Of a stretch of DNA of 64,000 bases, positions 51,929 through 60,884 are shown one piece after another (the first letter of the stretch is position 1; each line of letters opens with the position of its first letter). The stretch covers positions 3,224,001 to 3,288,000 of the forward strand of contig OZ245999.1 of the NCBI GenBank assembly GCA_965230265.1, read 5' to 3'. Position numbers and translations under genes: made by a program. The notes beneath the pieces were generated by a model, which worked only from the letters and a program-made list of their open reading frames with translations, did no database searches and was not told the origin of the DNA. The stretch is from JAJFKX01 sp965230265. Its GTDB lineage: Bacteria > Pseudomonadota > Gammaproteobacteria > Xanthomonadales > Wenzhouxiangellaceae.

Positions 51929-53188
51929 ATGACTGACTCCTGGCGCCAAATGTTGCTGATCTTATTGGGCGGGGCGTATCTGATTTTATTGCCGTTTTCT
52001 CGCAGCGCAGAAATCGCACTGCTGATATTGGCGCTGGCTGGGCCTGTTTGTTGGTGGAAAAATCGACACAATCCGGTTTTTAAGCAGGCAATGCATTATC
52101 TGACGTGGCTGTTTATCGCCTTTGCGCTGCCACTGCTGATTTCCAGCCTGGATTCCTATGAGCCTCAGAAAAGCTGGCAGCAAAGTATCGCCAGCTTGCG
52201 CTTTTACCTGGCCAGTATCACTGTGCTTGTGATTTTTTCCGATGTTGTCAGGCAACAAAAACTACTGCGACTACTGGCAGCGGTGATTTTATTTTGGGCG
52301 CTAGATGCCTGCCTGCAGTTTGTTACTGGGTACAACTTTCTCGGTTATCCGGCCAGCACTGAACGTCTGGGCGGAGTGTTTGGCGATAATATCTGGTTTT
52401 TTGGGCCAACCCTGGCGATGCTTTCACCACTGGCTTTGGAATGGCTGTGGCGACAACCGCGTCGCTGGTTAACGGTTACCGGTTTTATGTTAATTATTGC
52501 TGCCATTTTGTTATCTGGCATGCGTGCTGGCTGGTTATTACTGCCGGTTATTGCTTTAGTTTATGCCTGGCGTCTGATCTTAGAGTATGGCCGTCAAAGT
52601 TGGCGAGTGCTTTTGCCAGCTATCGCCATTGTCGGAATACTGAGTACGGTGATTTTTCACCAATCGCCAATCGTTCAGCAGCGTATACAACAAAGCCTGA
52701 GCACCGATATTAGCGATGGTGATGCCCTGCAAAGGGGGTTGTCTGAGCGCTGGTTAATCTGGCAAGCCAGTATCGACATGGTCCAAAGGCACCCTATCAA
52801 CGGCGTTGGTGTCCGGGCATTTCCCGAAGCATACCCTGAATTCACCCGTGCGGACGATCCTCAACTGATTAAGCATGGTGGTGATCGCGGTGCCCGACAT
52901 GCACACAATGTTTGGCTGGAAGCTTTGACCGATTGTGGTTTGTTTGGCCTGCTTGGCTTAATGGTGATGGCTTGGCTTGGCTTTCGCATCTGGCATTCAG
53001 CAACTTCAATTCAGCGGCACCTGGCTCTGCCCTATCTGTTTTCAGTGTTCTTGATAATGTTCCCGTTTAATACTCACTTTTCGCTATATGGTACGTTTTT
53101 ATCCAGCACACTGTGGTGGCTAACCAGCATTGGTATAGCAGCGTTGTTTACATCAGCCCAAACCGATTCTGGAGATGAGCTCACTTAG
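51929..53188 (+). CDS. O-antigen ligase/polymerase-like membrane protein
   Basis: 419 residues from ATG 51929; a GTG at 51902 that overlaps the glycosyltransferase gene would add nine residues. About eleven hydrophobic helices and the large periplasmic loop with the Wzy_C signature (HPINGVGVRAFPEAYPEF, GARHAHNVWLEALTDCGLFGLLG). Proteins of this group join O-antigen to lipid A-core (WaaL) or polymerise glycans at the periplasmic side. The neighbouring core genes favour a ligase. It overlaps the GT2 gene by 14 bases, indicating translational coupling. Confidence 0.88.
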   Translation: MTDSWRQMLLILLGGAYLILLPFSRSAEIALLILALAGPVCWWKNRHNPVFKQAMHYLTWLFIAFALPLLISSLDSYEPQKSWQQSIASLRFYLASITVLVIFSDVVRQQKLLRLLAAVILFWALDACLQFVTGYNFLGYPASTERLGGVFGDNIWFFGPTLAMLSPLALEWLWRQPRRWLTVTGFMLIIAAILLSGMRAGWLLLPVIALVYAWRLILEYGRQSWRVLLPAIAIVGILSTVIFHQSPIVQQRIQQSLSTDISDGDALQRGLSERWLIWQASIDMVQRHPINGVGVRAFPEAYPEFTRADDPQLIKHGGDRGARHAHNVWLEALTDCGLFGLLGLMVMAWLGFRIWHSATSIQRHLALPYLFSVFLIMFPFNTHFSLYGTFLSSTLWWLTSIGIAALFTSAQTDSGDELT

Positions 53189-53936
53189 CGTTGTTATTAC
53201 GACCTACAACAATGCTGCTACGCTGGCACGTTGTCTGGCGAGTGTGGTGTCACTTGCGGATGAATTACTGGTGCTGGATTCGTTCAGCACGGATAACACC
53301 GAGCAAATTGCCAGTCAGTATAAAGCACGTTTTATTCAAGAAGCTTTCCGAGGATACGGCCCTCAAAAACAATTTGCTGTCGATCTGGCAAAGCATGATT
53401 GGATTTTATTGTTGGATGCAGATGAAGCACTGAGCCATCAACTACAAACGGAAATACAGCTCATAAAACCCCAGTTACAACCACAGTTACGGTTACCTGG
53501 CTTTCGCCTGCGCCGCCGGGAATGGCTGGCATGGCGCGAACCTATTGAGCGGTATGGGCGCTGGCAACACTGTCAGGTAAAGCGCACCGATCATTTACGC
53601 TTATTTGACCGTCGTGTGGTTAAGTTGTCTGATCATCCTGTGCATGCTGCACCAGTAAGCCATTCACCAACCCCTTTACTCAAGCATGATCTGCTTCACT
53701 GGGGCGATGCACCATTTCACCATCGTCAAGAAAAAGCCAGGCGTTATGCTGAGCTAGGTGCGCATATCGGCTCAAGATGGTTCGCCATGCCCAAATTAAT
53801 TCTCGCGCCAGCCTGGGCATTTGTTCAGGATTATTTTTTGCGGCGAGGTTTTCTTAATCCGTTGCTGGGTTTAGTGGCTGCCAGCCATAGTGCTTATGCC
53901 AGTTTTTTAAAATACTGGTGGCGTATCAAGCGATAG
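53175..53936 (+). CDS. GT2-family glycosyltransferase (WaaE/KdtX-like)
   Basis: 253 residues. GT-A fold: SLSVVITTYNNAATLARCL at the start, DSFSTDNTEQIA and the metal-binding WILLLDADEALSHQL; the C-terminal part (LHWGDAPFHHRQEKARRYA, LRRGFLNPLLGL) matches core beta-1,4-glucosyltransferases of the WaaE type. It is cytoplasmic or membrane-associated. A GGAG stands almost directly against the ATG, so initiation probably depends on coupling to the overlapping ligase gene. It ends convergently with the radical SAM gene. Confidence 0.88.
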   Translation: MSSLSVVITTYNNAATLARCLASVVSLADELLVLDSFSTDNTEQIASQYKARFIQEAFRGYGPQKQFAVDLAKHDWILLLDADEALSHQLQTEIQLIKPQLQPQLRLPGFRLRRREWLAWREPIERYGRWQHCQVKRTDHLRLFDRRVVKLSDHPVHAAPVSHSPTPLLKHDLLHWGDAPFHHRQEKARRYAELGAHIGSRWFAMPKLILAPAWAFVQDYFLRRGFLNPLLGLVAASHSAYASFLKYWWRIKR

Positions 53937-53974
53937 TCCTTTATACAGTGCAAATAATCGGTACTCGCTCGAGT

Positions 53975-54919
53975 TTATCGTTCGCTACAAGATGCCCCAT
54001 AAGCAAAACAGCTATAGCAGCGATGATGTTTCAGCATCACCCGCTCAACCAGGCTTTCAGCCAAATCTGCTCCTTGATCATAATCTTCATCATCATCTAC
54101 CAGGGTGCAGGAATACACCCGCATCTGACCATCTTTTTTGACCAGCATTTTGCTATTGGCACACATAAATTGCCGCCGCGTGTCTTCGTTGTGATAACGA
54201 GTCATACAGTCTTCGGTAATGTGCGGTACATCCATAATAGAGCCAGGTAAAGCAAAATCCGGGAAAGCAACGATGGTCGTGTCTTGCGGGATTTGGTGTT
54301 GTTTAAACAACGTTCTGAATTGTGCGTCAACGGCTTGTGTGTCTTCGCCATCATCCATCTGCCTTGCCAGAGAGACTTTGAAACCAAGCTGATGCAATTG
54401 ACGCATACCTTGCCAGGCTTGAGCAAAAGTGCCAGCACCACGACCTTTATCGTGGCGTCTGGCAGTGGGGTAATCAATACTGATCCGAAAAGCCACTTCG
54501 TGTGGTTGCTGTCGCAGGGTTTGGATTTGCTTCAATCGACGCAGCACCGGCATGGTGCCATTGGTCAGAACCATACACGCCCTGTATTGCAAGGCATAGC
54601 GCAAAATATCGATCATTGACTTAACAATGAACGGTTCGCCACCCGTAAATGAAAACTGTTTAACATCGAGTTTTACTGCAGCATCAATATAAGGCTTGGC
54701 ATCCGCCAAAGTAATGCGTTGCAGACGATTATCACCTGGTTTGGAGCCCTCCAGACAAAACGGGCAGGCTAAATTACAAGCTGTACCAGTGTGAAACCAC
54801 AGCTCTTCCAGCACATGTGGCTGAATGTATCCCCTTGGGCTGCCTTCTGGTGTGTACAACCAGTTATCAAGGTCTCGTTGATGTGCGTAGGGTACTGATA
54901 TAGCTACAGAAGTACTCAT
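53975..54919 (-). CDS. Radical SAM protein of unknown substrate
   Basis: 314 residues from ATG 54919; a TTG five codons upstream is less likely. The iron-sulfur motif C48NLAC52PFC55 and FSFTGGEPFIV, with AFRISIDYP downstream, define the radical SAM core. The C-terminus has further cysteines (FMCANSKML, VYSCTLVDDD, RCYSCFAYGASCSE) that could bind an auxiliary cluster (SPASM-like). These enzymes generate a 5'-deoxyadenosyl radical for demanding chemistry. arsM lies ~530 bases upstream on the same strand; it is not the ArsS type, whose N-terminus I remember differently. Substrate unknown. Confidence 0.85.
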   Translation of the reverse strand: MSTSVAISVPYAHQRDLDNWLYTPEGSPRGYIQPHVLEELWFHTGTACNLACPFCLEGSKPGDNRLQRITLADAKPYIDAAVKLDVKQFSFTGGEPFIVKSMIDILRYALQYRACMVLTNGTMPVLRRLKQIQTLRQQPHEVAFRISIDYPTARRHDKGRGAGTFAQAWQGMRQLHQLGFKVSLARQMDDGEDTQAVDAQFRTLFKQHQIPQDTTIVAFPDFALPGSIMDVPHITEDCMTRYHNEDTRRQFMCANSKMLVKKDGQMRVYSCTLVDDDEDYDQGADLAESLVERVMLKHHRCYSCFAYGASCSER

Positions 54920-55450
54920 ATTGTATCCAGACAAAGCATGCGCGTAACAGGATCAACAATTTTGATGATGTATTACACCATTATCCTGTGTCAATCTAAA
55001 GTGTCACAACTTTTGTTTAATAACGATGAATTCGATCACTGACCGTTATGGCTAGAACCCAAACCGAATCCGTTTTTTCCAGGTTTACGATTACAGCCGT
55101 AAACATTTATCGACAACTAGCGATGTTTTCAATTCACATGAATTTTGATGAAACCGGCCAAGACCGGAAATATCAAAAAATCTTTCATCGATAAATCTAA
55201 AGTTGTATATCTTGATGGTTCTGCCTATCTTATGATTTAAATACGCTTAATTCATATGAATGAATGCGTACCGTGCTAACCATAATTAGCACATCCTCTT
55301 GAGTGTTTAAATTGACACAGGTCGGGACTTGTCTTGATCTGTGTCATTTTATTTGTGGTTCATTATTTTCGCTTCCGGCCGGCTTAAATTTATACGAATC
55401 GTTTATGCGTGAAGCCCTAGTATTTAGGTACTAATCAGCCAGACAAATGG
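54920..55450. other. Gene-free stretch between arsM and the radical SAM gene
   Basis: 531 A+T-rich bases with no gene. It holds a 12-bp palindrome ATTCATATGAAT (55250-55261) flanked by TACGC and GCGTA, and a hairpin GTGCTAA/TTAGCAC (55273-55292), which could be operators for the radical SAM gene, as well as the terminator-like hairpin listed separately. Confidence 0.5.
55313..55346. terminator. Probable terminator after arsM
   Basis: TGACACAG (55313-55320) and CTGTGTCA (55339-55346) form an 8-bp stem around an 18-base loop that has an internal GTC/GAC pairing. TTTTATTT follows on the plus strand and ATTTAA on the minus strand. It lies about 105 bases past the arsM stop; direction of use is uncertain. 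Confidence 0.55.
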
Positions 55451-56590
55451 CTAACAGCACGCCCCACTACTCTCCATGCCTTCCTCGTCATACGGCACTG
55501 CCATGCCACAGCCTTCAAAAATTCCATAATGGGTGGACCAATCACCATAAAATTTAAAATGCTCACGATAACGGGTTTGTTCAAGCATCCGCCACGTATT
55601 GCCACACACGGGGAATAATTTGCCTGTTTGCATCGTGTGGTGATTATCCAAAACCAGCTCATGCTCGCAGTTGGGGATCGTGCCCAGATAACACACGGCC
55701 TGACCATAGTCTTCACAGGCAGGTTCCAGCTGATCGATTTTGAACAATCGATAGGTCGCAGAATAAAATTGCAATTTACCTAGTTTCTGCTCCAATGCAG
55801 GGTTGTCTACTGTTAAACGGCGGCTTTCAACAATTCGTGGGTCTGAAAAACCACTCTGCTTGGCCAGGTTTTGGAAATCATTCCAATACATCGCACCAGA
55901 CAGACATTCACCATGCAGCATACTGTCACGGGTTAACGGTTCGGGCACCCGGCGATCGGCATAAACATCTGAGAAATACATTTCGCCACCAGGTTTGAGT
56001 AAACGATATGCCTGCTTTAAAACTGCGGCTTTATCTTTGGTGAGATTGATCACGCAATTGGAAACAATAAGGTCAAAGGATTCATTAGCAAAATCCAGTG
56101 CTTCCAGTTTCTCTATGTCGCCTTTTAAAAACTCAATATTGGGCTGGGAAAAACCATATTTTTGGGTGTGATATTGAATATGCCGAGTAGCCACATCCAA
56201 TTGCTGATCTGTCATGTCTATACCCACGACCCGACCTTGTTGACCCACTAGGCGTGAAAGCACATAACAATCACGTCCGCTGCCACTGCCTAGATCCAGT
56301 ATGTGCATACCCTGCAGCAAATCGGGCAACACCAGACCGCAACCATAGTATTTTGCGCTAACTTCCGGATGGATATCTGCCAGTAGCGGTTTGATAAATT
56401 CCGGCATACTATCCAACGTGCAGCAGGCATTGGTCTGGAGATCACCACTGCTTTGCAGTACTTCACCATAGTAATGTTGAACCTGTTGTTGCAGACCGTC
56501 GTTTGGTTTTTCTTCCAGCGTCATAGCGGTTTCATCATGGTTGGTTTCTGGCAATAGTGTAGCGCGTTTGGGTAAAAGACCAAGTGTCAT
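55451..56590 (-). CDS. arsM: Arsenite methyltransferase
   Basis: 379 residues from ATG 56590, which has AGCAGG about seven bases upstream; ATG 56524 is a shorter alternative and a TTG at 56593 is possible. The SAM-binding Rossmann motif is MHILDLGSGSGRDCYVLS. The As(III)-binding cysteines of the family are all present: Cys56/57 (NACCTL), Cys84 (YYGCGL), Cys179 (SNCVINL) and Cys229 (GECLSGA). The C-terminal ArsM-specific domain includes CYLGTIPNCEHEL, LFPVCGNTWRML and a CC end. It methylates arsenite to mono-, di- and trimethylarsenicals. No arsR or arsenite pump is visible nearby. Confidence 0.95.
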   Translation of the reverse strand: MTLGLLPKRATLLPETNHDETAMTLEEKPNDGLQQQVQHYYGEVLQSSGDLQTNACCTLDSMPEFIKPLLADIHPEVSAKYYGCGLVLPDLLQGMHILDLGSGSGRDCYVLSRLVGQQGRVVGIDMTDQQLDVATRHIQYHTQKYGFSQPNIEFLKGDIEKLEALDFANESFDLIVSNCVINLTKDKAAVLKQAYRLLKPGGEMYFSDVYADRRVPEPLTRDSMLHGECLSGAMYWNDFQNLAKQSGFSDPRIVESRRLTVDNPALEQKLGKLQFYSATYRLFKIDQLEPACEDYGQAVCYLGTIPNCEHELVLDNHHTMQTGKLFPVCGNTWRMLEQTRYREHFKFYGDWSTHYGIFEGCGMAVPYDEEGMESSGACC

Positions 56591-56606
56591 CAAACCTGCT
56601 TACATA

Positions 56607-56874
56607 GGGAGCCTCTGATTTCATCATACATAGTCGCGTTACTGCTTGAAATGTGCCAAGACAAGGCGCCGTTGTGCAGTGCAATAGCTGGCTATTGCCA
56701 AACAGCGCAACACCGTATTGGGGCATTTCAAGCGTAACCCCTTGGGGAGCAGTCATTTTTTCCACATGACAGCACTTTTTGAGCTTGACGTGGCTATGTC
56801 TGTGCTCAAAAAGACACTGCCCTGCACAAAAAATGAGTTGCTCGCGGCCATGTATGATGAAATCAGAGGTTCCT
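56607..56874. repeat. MITE-like element with 32-bp terminal inverted repeats
   Basis: 268 bp bounded by 32-bp inverted repeats (56607-56638 and 56843-56874, about four mismatches, sharing CCTCTGATTTCATCATACAT) and a TA dinucleotide immediately outside each end (56605-56606, 56875-56876), as expected of a TA target duplication. Inside are two more hairpins: GTTAC-GCTTGAAATG arms at 56638-56656 and 56720-56738 with a perfect GCAATAGC/GCTATTGC hairpin nested at 56681-56698; and GAGCA/TGCTC plus CTTTTTGAGC/GCTCAAAAAG at 56747-56843. No transposase gene is present. It fills nearly all the gap between arsM and the thioredoxin-NHL gene. Confidence 0.75.
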
Positions 56875-56882
56875 TAGTTGTG

Positions 56883-58499
56883 CTAAAGGCGCTTTTTGCT
56901 ATCCAGTAGTTCCAGTGTCCGGATTTGCCCTTGTTGCAAATTTAACACTCGGATTACGTGCTGATTGGTATCGGCCAGAAAGGCTTGATTACCCAATACA
57001 CTGATACCACCCGGCTCGTGCAAATTAGATTGATCATCGGTCAAGCTGGATACCTGACGTGTTTTGGGGTTTAACAGTTTGATTTTGTTATTGTAGCTAT
57101 CGGCAATAATCAGCCTGTCTGGTTGATCGAATACTCGCCACAATGCCACGGCCAAAGGGTGCTGCAATCGAACTTGCCGGCCTTGTCCATCAACATCACC
57201 AAAATCAAATAAGCCTGTTCCAACCAGTGTTTCCAAAAGCTGCTCACCCTGCTGGTGTCTGCCCAGCAGCGGTACGCGGCGAATTGCACTGGCTTCGCTG
57301 TCGGCGATATACAGGTATTCTCCATCACTGGCCAAACCGCTGGGTTGGTTGAGTCCTGCTTTCAATCGGGGGCCATCACGCAATTCTTCCTGACGGCTGC
57401 CAGCAAAGACTTTTATTTGCTGCTTCTGTGGTGAATAAGACCAGATCTGGTGCTGGCCAGCCATGGCAATGTATAGATTCTCATTAGCCCACAGCACATC
57501 CCACGGAGAGTTAATCCCTGTACTTAATGCCGGCCCTTCAGTTTGCAGTTGATACGTCTGCTCTCCAGTACCCGCTACTGTGTTCACCGTCTGTTGCTTC
57601 AAATCGATCAGGCGGATGCTGTGATTGCCGGTATCGGCCACGAATAGGCGATTTTCATCTGCCAGCGCCAAACCACGCGGAAAGCTAAATAAAGCCGTAT
57701 CAAAAGGACCATCAGCTAGACCCGCTGCTTTCCCGCCAATAACCTCTTCAACATGGCCGTTTAAATCGGTGATGACGATACGGTTATTGCCGGTATCTGC
57801 AATAAATAATCGATTGTTATCGCCGTCTACCAACAGCTTGCTTGGAAACCTCAAGCTATCAGCGTTTTGAACTGTCATTTCTGGTATGAGGTTGAGCTTC
57901 TGACGTGTGCTGCGTTGTTCATCGGTTATTAATGCCTGCAGACGCCCCCCTAGCTCATCGATGGTGGACATTTCATTTTCACCTAACCAGCGCCCTGCGA
58001 TATGTCCTTGTGGATCAATCATCACCAGCGTTGGCCAACCACGGGCCCGATAACGATTCCAGATGGTAAATTCACGATCATTGACTACCGGGTGCTCCAG
58101 TCCATAGCGTGAAACCAGATTTCGAATGTTGTCGGTATTGCCTTCATGGGCGAATTTGGCACTATGCACACCGATAACCACCAGATCATCGCCGTACTTG
58201 TCTTCCATTGCTTTCAGGGCAGGGATAATATGCAGGCAGTTGATACAACCGTAGGTCCAAAAATCCAGCAATACCATGCGCCCTCGCAACTGCTCGAGCT
58301 CCAATGCTTGCCCACCGGTATTCAACCAATCCAGGTTTTTTGGAAAATCACGCGCTTTTGGTTGTTGTTGTAACCAGTCTATAAACTGCTTCTGTGTGTT
58401 ATTCACCTCTGCATTGGCTATGCCTGCATATATAAGGCTCAATAGCAGTAGCTTTGCCAACAACTGAACAGCCACTTTTGTTCGTGTTATTCTCGACAT
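56883..58499 (-). CDS. Exported thioredoxin-fold/NHL-repeat protein (NHLRC2-like)
   Basis: 538 residues. After a signal peptide (MSRITRTKVAVQLLAKLLLL to IANA) comes a thioredoxin/TlpA-like domain (~40-190) with FWTYGCINCLHIIPALK, giving a CINC redox site at Cys85 and Cys88. NHL beta-propeller repeats follow (~210-538; LFIADTGNNRIVITD, LFVADTGNHSIRLID, LYIADSEASAIRRV, LIIADSYNNKIKLL). It is a bacterial relative of eukaryotic NHLRC2. It is probably periplasmic; the substrate is unknown. Its start is 6 bases after the acyltransferase stop, so they are likely co-transcribed. Confidence 0.9.
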   Translation of the reverse strand: MSRITRTKVAVQLLAKLLLLSLIYAGIANAEVNNTQKQFIDWLQQQPKARDFPKNLDWLNTGGQALELEQLRGRMVLLDFWTYGCINCLHIIPALKAMEDKYGDDLVVIGVHSAKFAHEGNTDNIRNLVSRYGLEHPVVNDREFTIWNRYRARGWPTLVMIDPQGHIAGRWLGENEMSTIDELGGRLQALITDEQRSTRQKLNLIPEMTVQNADSLRFPSKLLVDGDNNRLFIADTGNNRIVITDLNGHVEEVIGGKAAGLADGPFDTALFSFPRGLALADENRLFVADTGNHSIRLIDLKQQTVNTVAGTGEQTYQLQTEGPALSTGINSPWDVLWANENLYIAMAGQHQIWSYSPQKQQIKVFAGSRQEELRDGPRLKAGLNQPSGLASDGEYLYIADSEASAIRRVPLLGRHQQGEQLLETLVGTGLFDFGDVDGQGRQVRLQHPLAVALWRVFDQPDRLIIADSYNNKIKLLNPKTRQVSSLTDDQSNLHEPGGISVLGNQAFLADTNQHVIRVLNLQQGQIRTLELLDSKKRL

Positions 58500-58505
58500 A
58501 CCAAA

Positions 58506-59420
58506 TTAACTATAAATATTTTCATTTTCATCAGCAGTGGTTTTAAAACGTCGGTGAAACCACCAGTAATCCTCAGGGGACTCGCGCACAGCTGTTTCGA
58601 TACGCTGATTAAGTGCCCGCAATAGCTCTTCCGGGCCTTCAGATTCAACACCAGGCAACTCTGACCTGATTGTGATCTGATAGTTGCCATTATTTAAGCG
58701 TTTGGGTGTGGCGGTAAGCACTGCTGCGCCCGTACTGCGGGCCAATCGCCAGGTCGCTGTTAGTGTAGCGGCCGGTTGATCAAAAAAAGGGATGAATATA
58801 GAGCGTTGCGGCCCAAAATCCTGATCAGGTGCAAACCAAATGATTTGTTTTTGTTTTAATGCGGCCAGTATTTCACGCGGCTGACGCTTACTGATCATTT
58901 TTCTTGCGTAGTTCAGGCGAGCCTGGGTTTGAAAACGCTCCAGGTATTGATTATTAAAAGGTCGGTAAACCCCCAACAACGGCATCGCTTCAGCCAGGTA
59001 CCGGCTGCAAATTTCCAGGCAATTGAAATGCCCATTGACCAATAGCACCCCACGACCCTGCTCTAACGCCTTATTGATATGCTCCAGCCCATCGATCTGG
59101 CAGTCTGGCAAGTGTCGGCTATCCCGGCGACACCAGGCGAGAGCGATTTCATAAACACTGTACCCCAACGATTGAAAGATCAGACCGCGCATCAGAGCTT
59201 GCCGTTGCTGATCCCAGCCAGGAAAACAAGTGGCCAGATTGGCTTCTACAATTAATCGGCGGCGGTGCATCAGGGTCTCAAACAACTTGCCCAAGACCAT
59301 TGCCAAGCCTCTGGCCAGGCGGACCGGAAGACATGCAATAAGGTATAGACCAATAATGACCAGACGGGCCAATAGCCATTCTCGCAAATGTTTTAGCACA
59401 AACACCTGCGCTGTTGGCAT
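58506..59420 (-). CDS. LpxL/HtrB-family lysophospholipid (lipid A) acyltransferase
   Basis: 304 residues from ATG 59420; a TTG two codons upstream is less likely. Single N-terminal membrane helix (LLARLVIIGLYLIACLPV), catalytic HX4E motif in LLVNGHFNCLEIC, then VYRPFNNQYLERF, DQDFGPQRSIFIPFF and C-terminal YWWFHRRFKT. It transfers a secondary acyl chain to Kdo2-lipid IV(A) at the inner membrane; whether lauroyl (LpxL) or myristoyl (LpxM) type is not decidable. It diverges from waaA, which makes the substrate. Confidence 0.9.
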   Translation of the reverse strand: MPTAQVFVLKHLREWLLARLVIIGLYLIACLPVRLARGLAMVLGKLFETLMHRRRLIVEANLATCFPGWDQQRQALMRGLIFQSLGYSVYEIALAWCRRDSRHLPDCQIDGLEHINKALEQGRGVLLVNGHFNCLEICSRYLAEAMPLLGVYRPFNNQYLERFQTQARLNYARKMISKRQPREILAALKQKQIIWFAPDQDFGPQRSIFIPFFDQPAATLTATWRLARSTGAAVLTATPKRLNNGNYQITIRSELPGVESEGPEELLRALNQRIETAVRESPEDYWWFHRRFKTTADENENIYS

Positions 59421-59504
59421 ACACAATCTACCGGTAGTCCGGTTTTGCAGGCTATACTTGTTGTCATGGTTTCCTATTATGCTTTTTGTTGCTGAACGCT
59501 GTTT

Positions 59505-60788
59505 ATGGAGCGCGTGTTACGTTGGTGTTACAGCACCATATTCTGGCTAATAGTACCGTTTTTACTCTGCCATCTGTTGTGGAAAAGCCGCAATAATCAC
59601 AAATATCGCCAACGCTGGCGAGAAAGGTTTAGCTATTCTGATGCATTATCGAGCTGGCCCGGCGGCGGTGTATTGCTGCATGCCGTTTCTGTTGGCGAGT
59701 TGAACGCCGCAAGACCCGTGCTGGAAAATATACTTCGGCACTACCCACAAACCCCGGTAATGATTACCACCACCACCCCAACAGCATCAGAACAGGTGTG
59801 TGAATGGTTCGGGACACGGGTGCAACACATGTATCTACCGTTTGATCTACCGCAACTGATGAACCGCTTTATCGGTCGTTTGCAGCCTCGTCTGGTGTTG
59901 ATCATGGAAACTGAGATTTGGCCAAATCTGTTTGCTCAGGCACATCGACACGGTGCCTTTCTGGCAATGTTGAATGCCCGCCTGTCACCGCGCACCGCAA
60001 ACCGCTATCAATGGTTATCACCGCTGATGACGGCAACCTTAGAACAAGTGAACTGGCTGGGCGTACAAACACAAGGTGATGCCAGGCGCTTGATCGATAA
60101 CGGTGTACAGCAAGCAGCGATTGCGATAACCGGTAACCTTAAATTTGATCTGCAACCGAACCAGCAGGACAAACAACGGGTTCTCGATTTAAAGTCACAG
60201 CTGGGTGAGCGGCTAGTGTGGACTGCAGGCAGTACGCATGATGGTGAAGAACTGATCTTGCTGCAGTTATTCCGTGATTTACAACAGCACTCACCAAACC
60301 TGTTACTGGTTTTAGCGCCCCGACACCCGGATCGTGCCGAACGTGTCTATGCTCATTGTCGCCAATTGGGTTTAAGAACCGTGCGGTATACCCATAGCCA
60401 GCCAATTGATACCGATGCTGAAATTATTATTTTGGATGTCATCGGCCAGTTATTGTCATGGTACGGCGCAAGTGACCTGGCTTTTTTAGGTGGCACATTG
60501 GTGCCTGTGGGTGGACATAATGCGGTAGAACCAGCAGCAATGGGTTGCCCTGTTGTGGTAGGGCCTTTTAGAGAGAATATTCAGGAAACCGCGATGCGGC
60601 TTAAGCAAGCGCAGGCAGCGGTACTGCTGAAGACAAAAGCAGATTTAAAACCAGCACTGCTGCAGTTACTGTCAGATTCAGATTTACGCCAACAAATGGG
60701 CTTGGCCGCTGAACGTTTGGTTGCCAGTCAATCCGGTGGCCTGGAAAAAACCATGCAGCAATTGAAGTCGATTTTAGAAGAACATTGA
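59505..60788 (+). CDS. waaA: 3-deoxy-D-manno-octulosonic acid (Kdo) transferase
   Basis: 427 residues. N-terminal membrane anchor (STIFWLIVPFLLCHLLW), then LLHAVSVGELNAARPVL, TTTTPTASE, METEIWPNLFAQA, TGNLKFD, and C-terminal GGTLVPVGGHNAVEPAAMGCPVVVGP with the donor-binding site. It adds Kdo residues to lipid IV(A), the base of the lipopolysaccharide core. It diverges from the acyltransferase across ~85 bases and is followed by a strong terminator. Nothing odd. Confidence 0.96.
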   Translation: MERVLRWCYSTIFWLIVPFLLCHLLWKSRNNHKYRQRWRERFSYSDALSSWPGGGVLLHAVSVGELNAARPVLENILRHYPQTPVMITTTTPTASEQVCEWFGTRVQHMYLPFDLPQLMNRFIGRLQPRLVLIMETEIWPNLFAQAHRHGAFLAMLNARLSPRTANRYQWLSPLMTATLEQVNWLGVQTQGDARRLIDNGVQQAAIAITGNLKFDLQPNQQDKQRVLDLKSQLGERLVWTAGSTHDGEELILLQLFRDLQQHSPNLLLVLAPRHPDRAERVYAHCRQLGLRTVRYTHSQPIDTDAEIIILDVIGQLLSWYGASDLAFLGGTLVPVGGHNAVEPAAMGCPVVVGPFRENIQETAMRLKQAQAAVLLKTKADLKPALLQLLSDSDLRQQMGLAAERLVASQSGGLEKTMQQLKSILEEH

Positions 60789-60814
60789 TCACAAGCCCTT
60801 CATTTTGTCCATTA

Positions 60815-60842
60815 AAAACCCGGGCTTGATTGCCCGGGTTTT
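60815..60842. terminator. Bidirectional terminator between waaA and the TolC-family gene
   Basis: Perfect 11-bp stem (AAAACCCGGGC at 60815-60825, GCCCGGGTTTT at 60832-60842) with a 6-base loop; A run on the left and T run on the right. It can serve both convergent genes. Confidence 0.92.
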
Positions 60843-60884
60843 AGCCTTGTTTCAGGTCTTTCGCAACGATGCCGCAAGAAAGCC

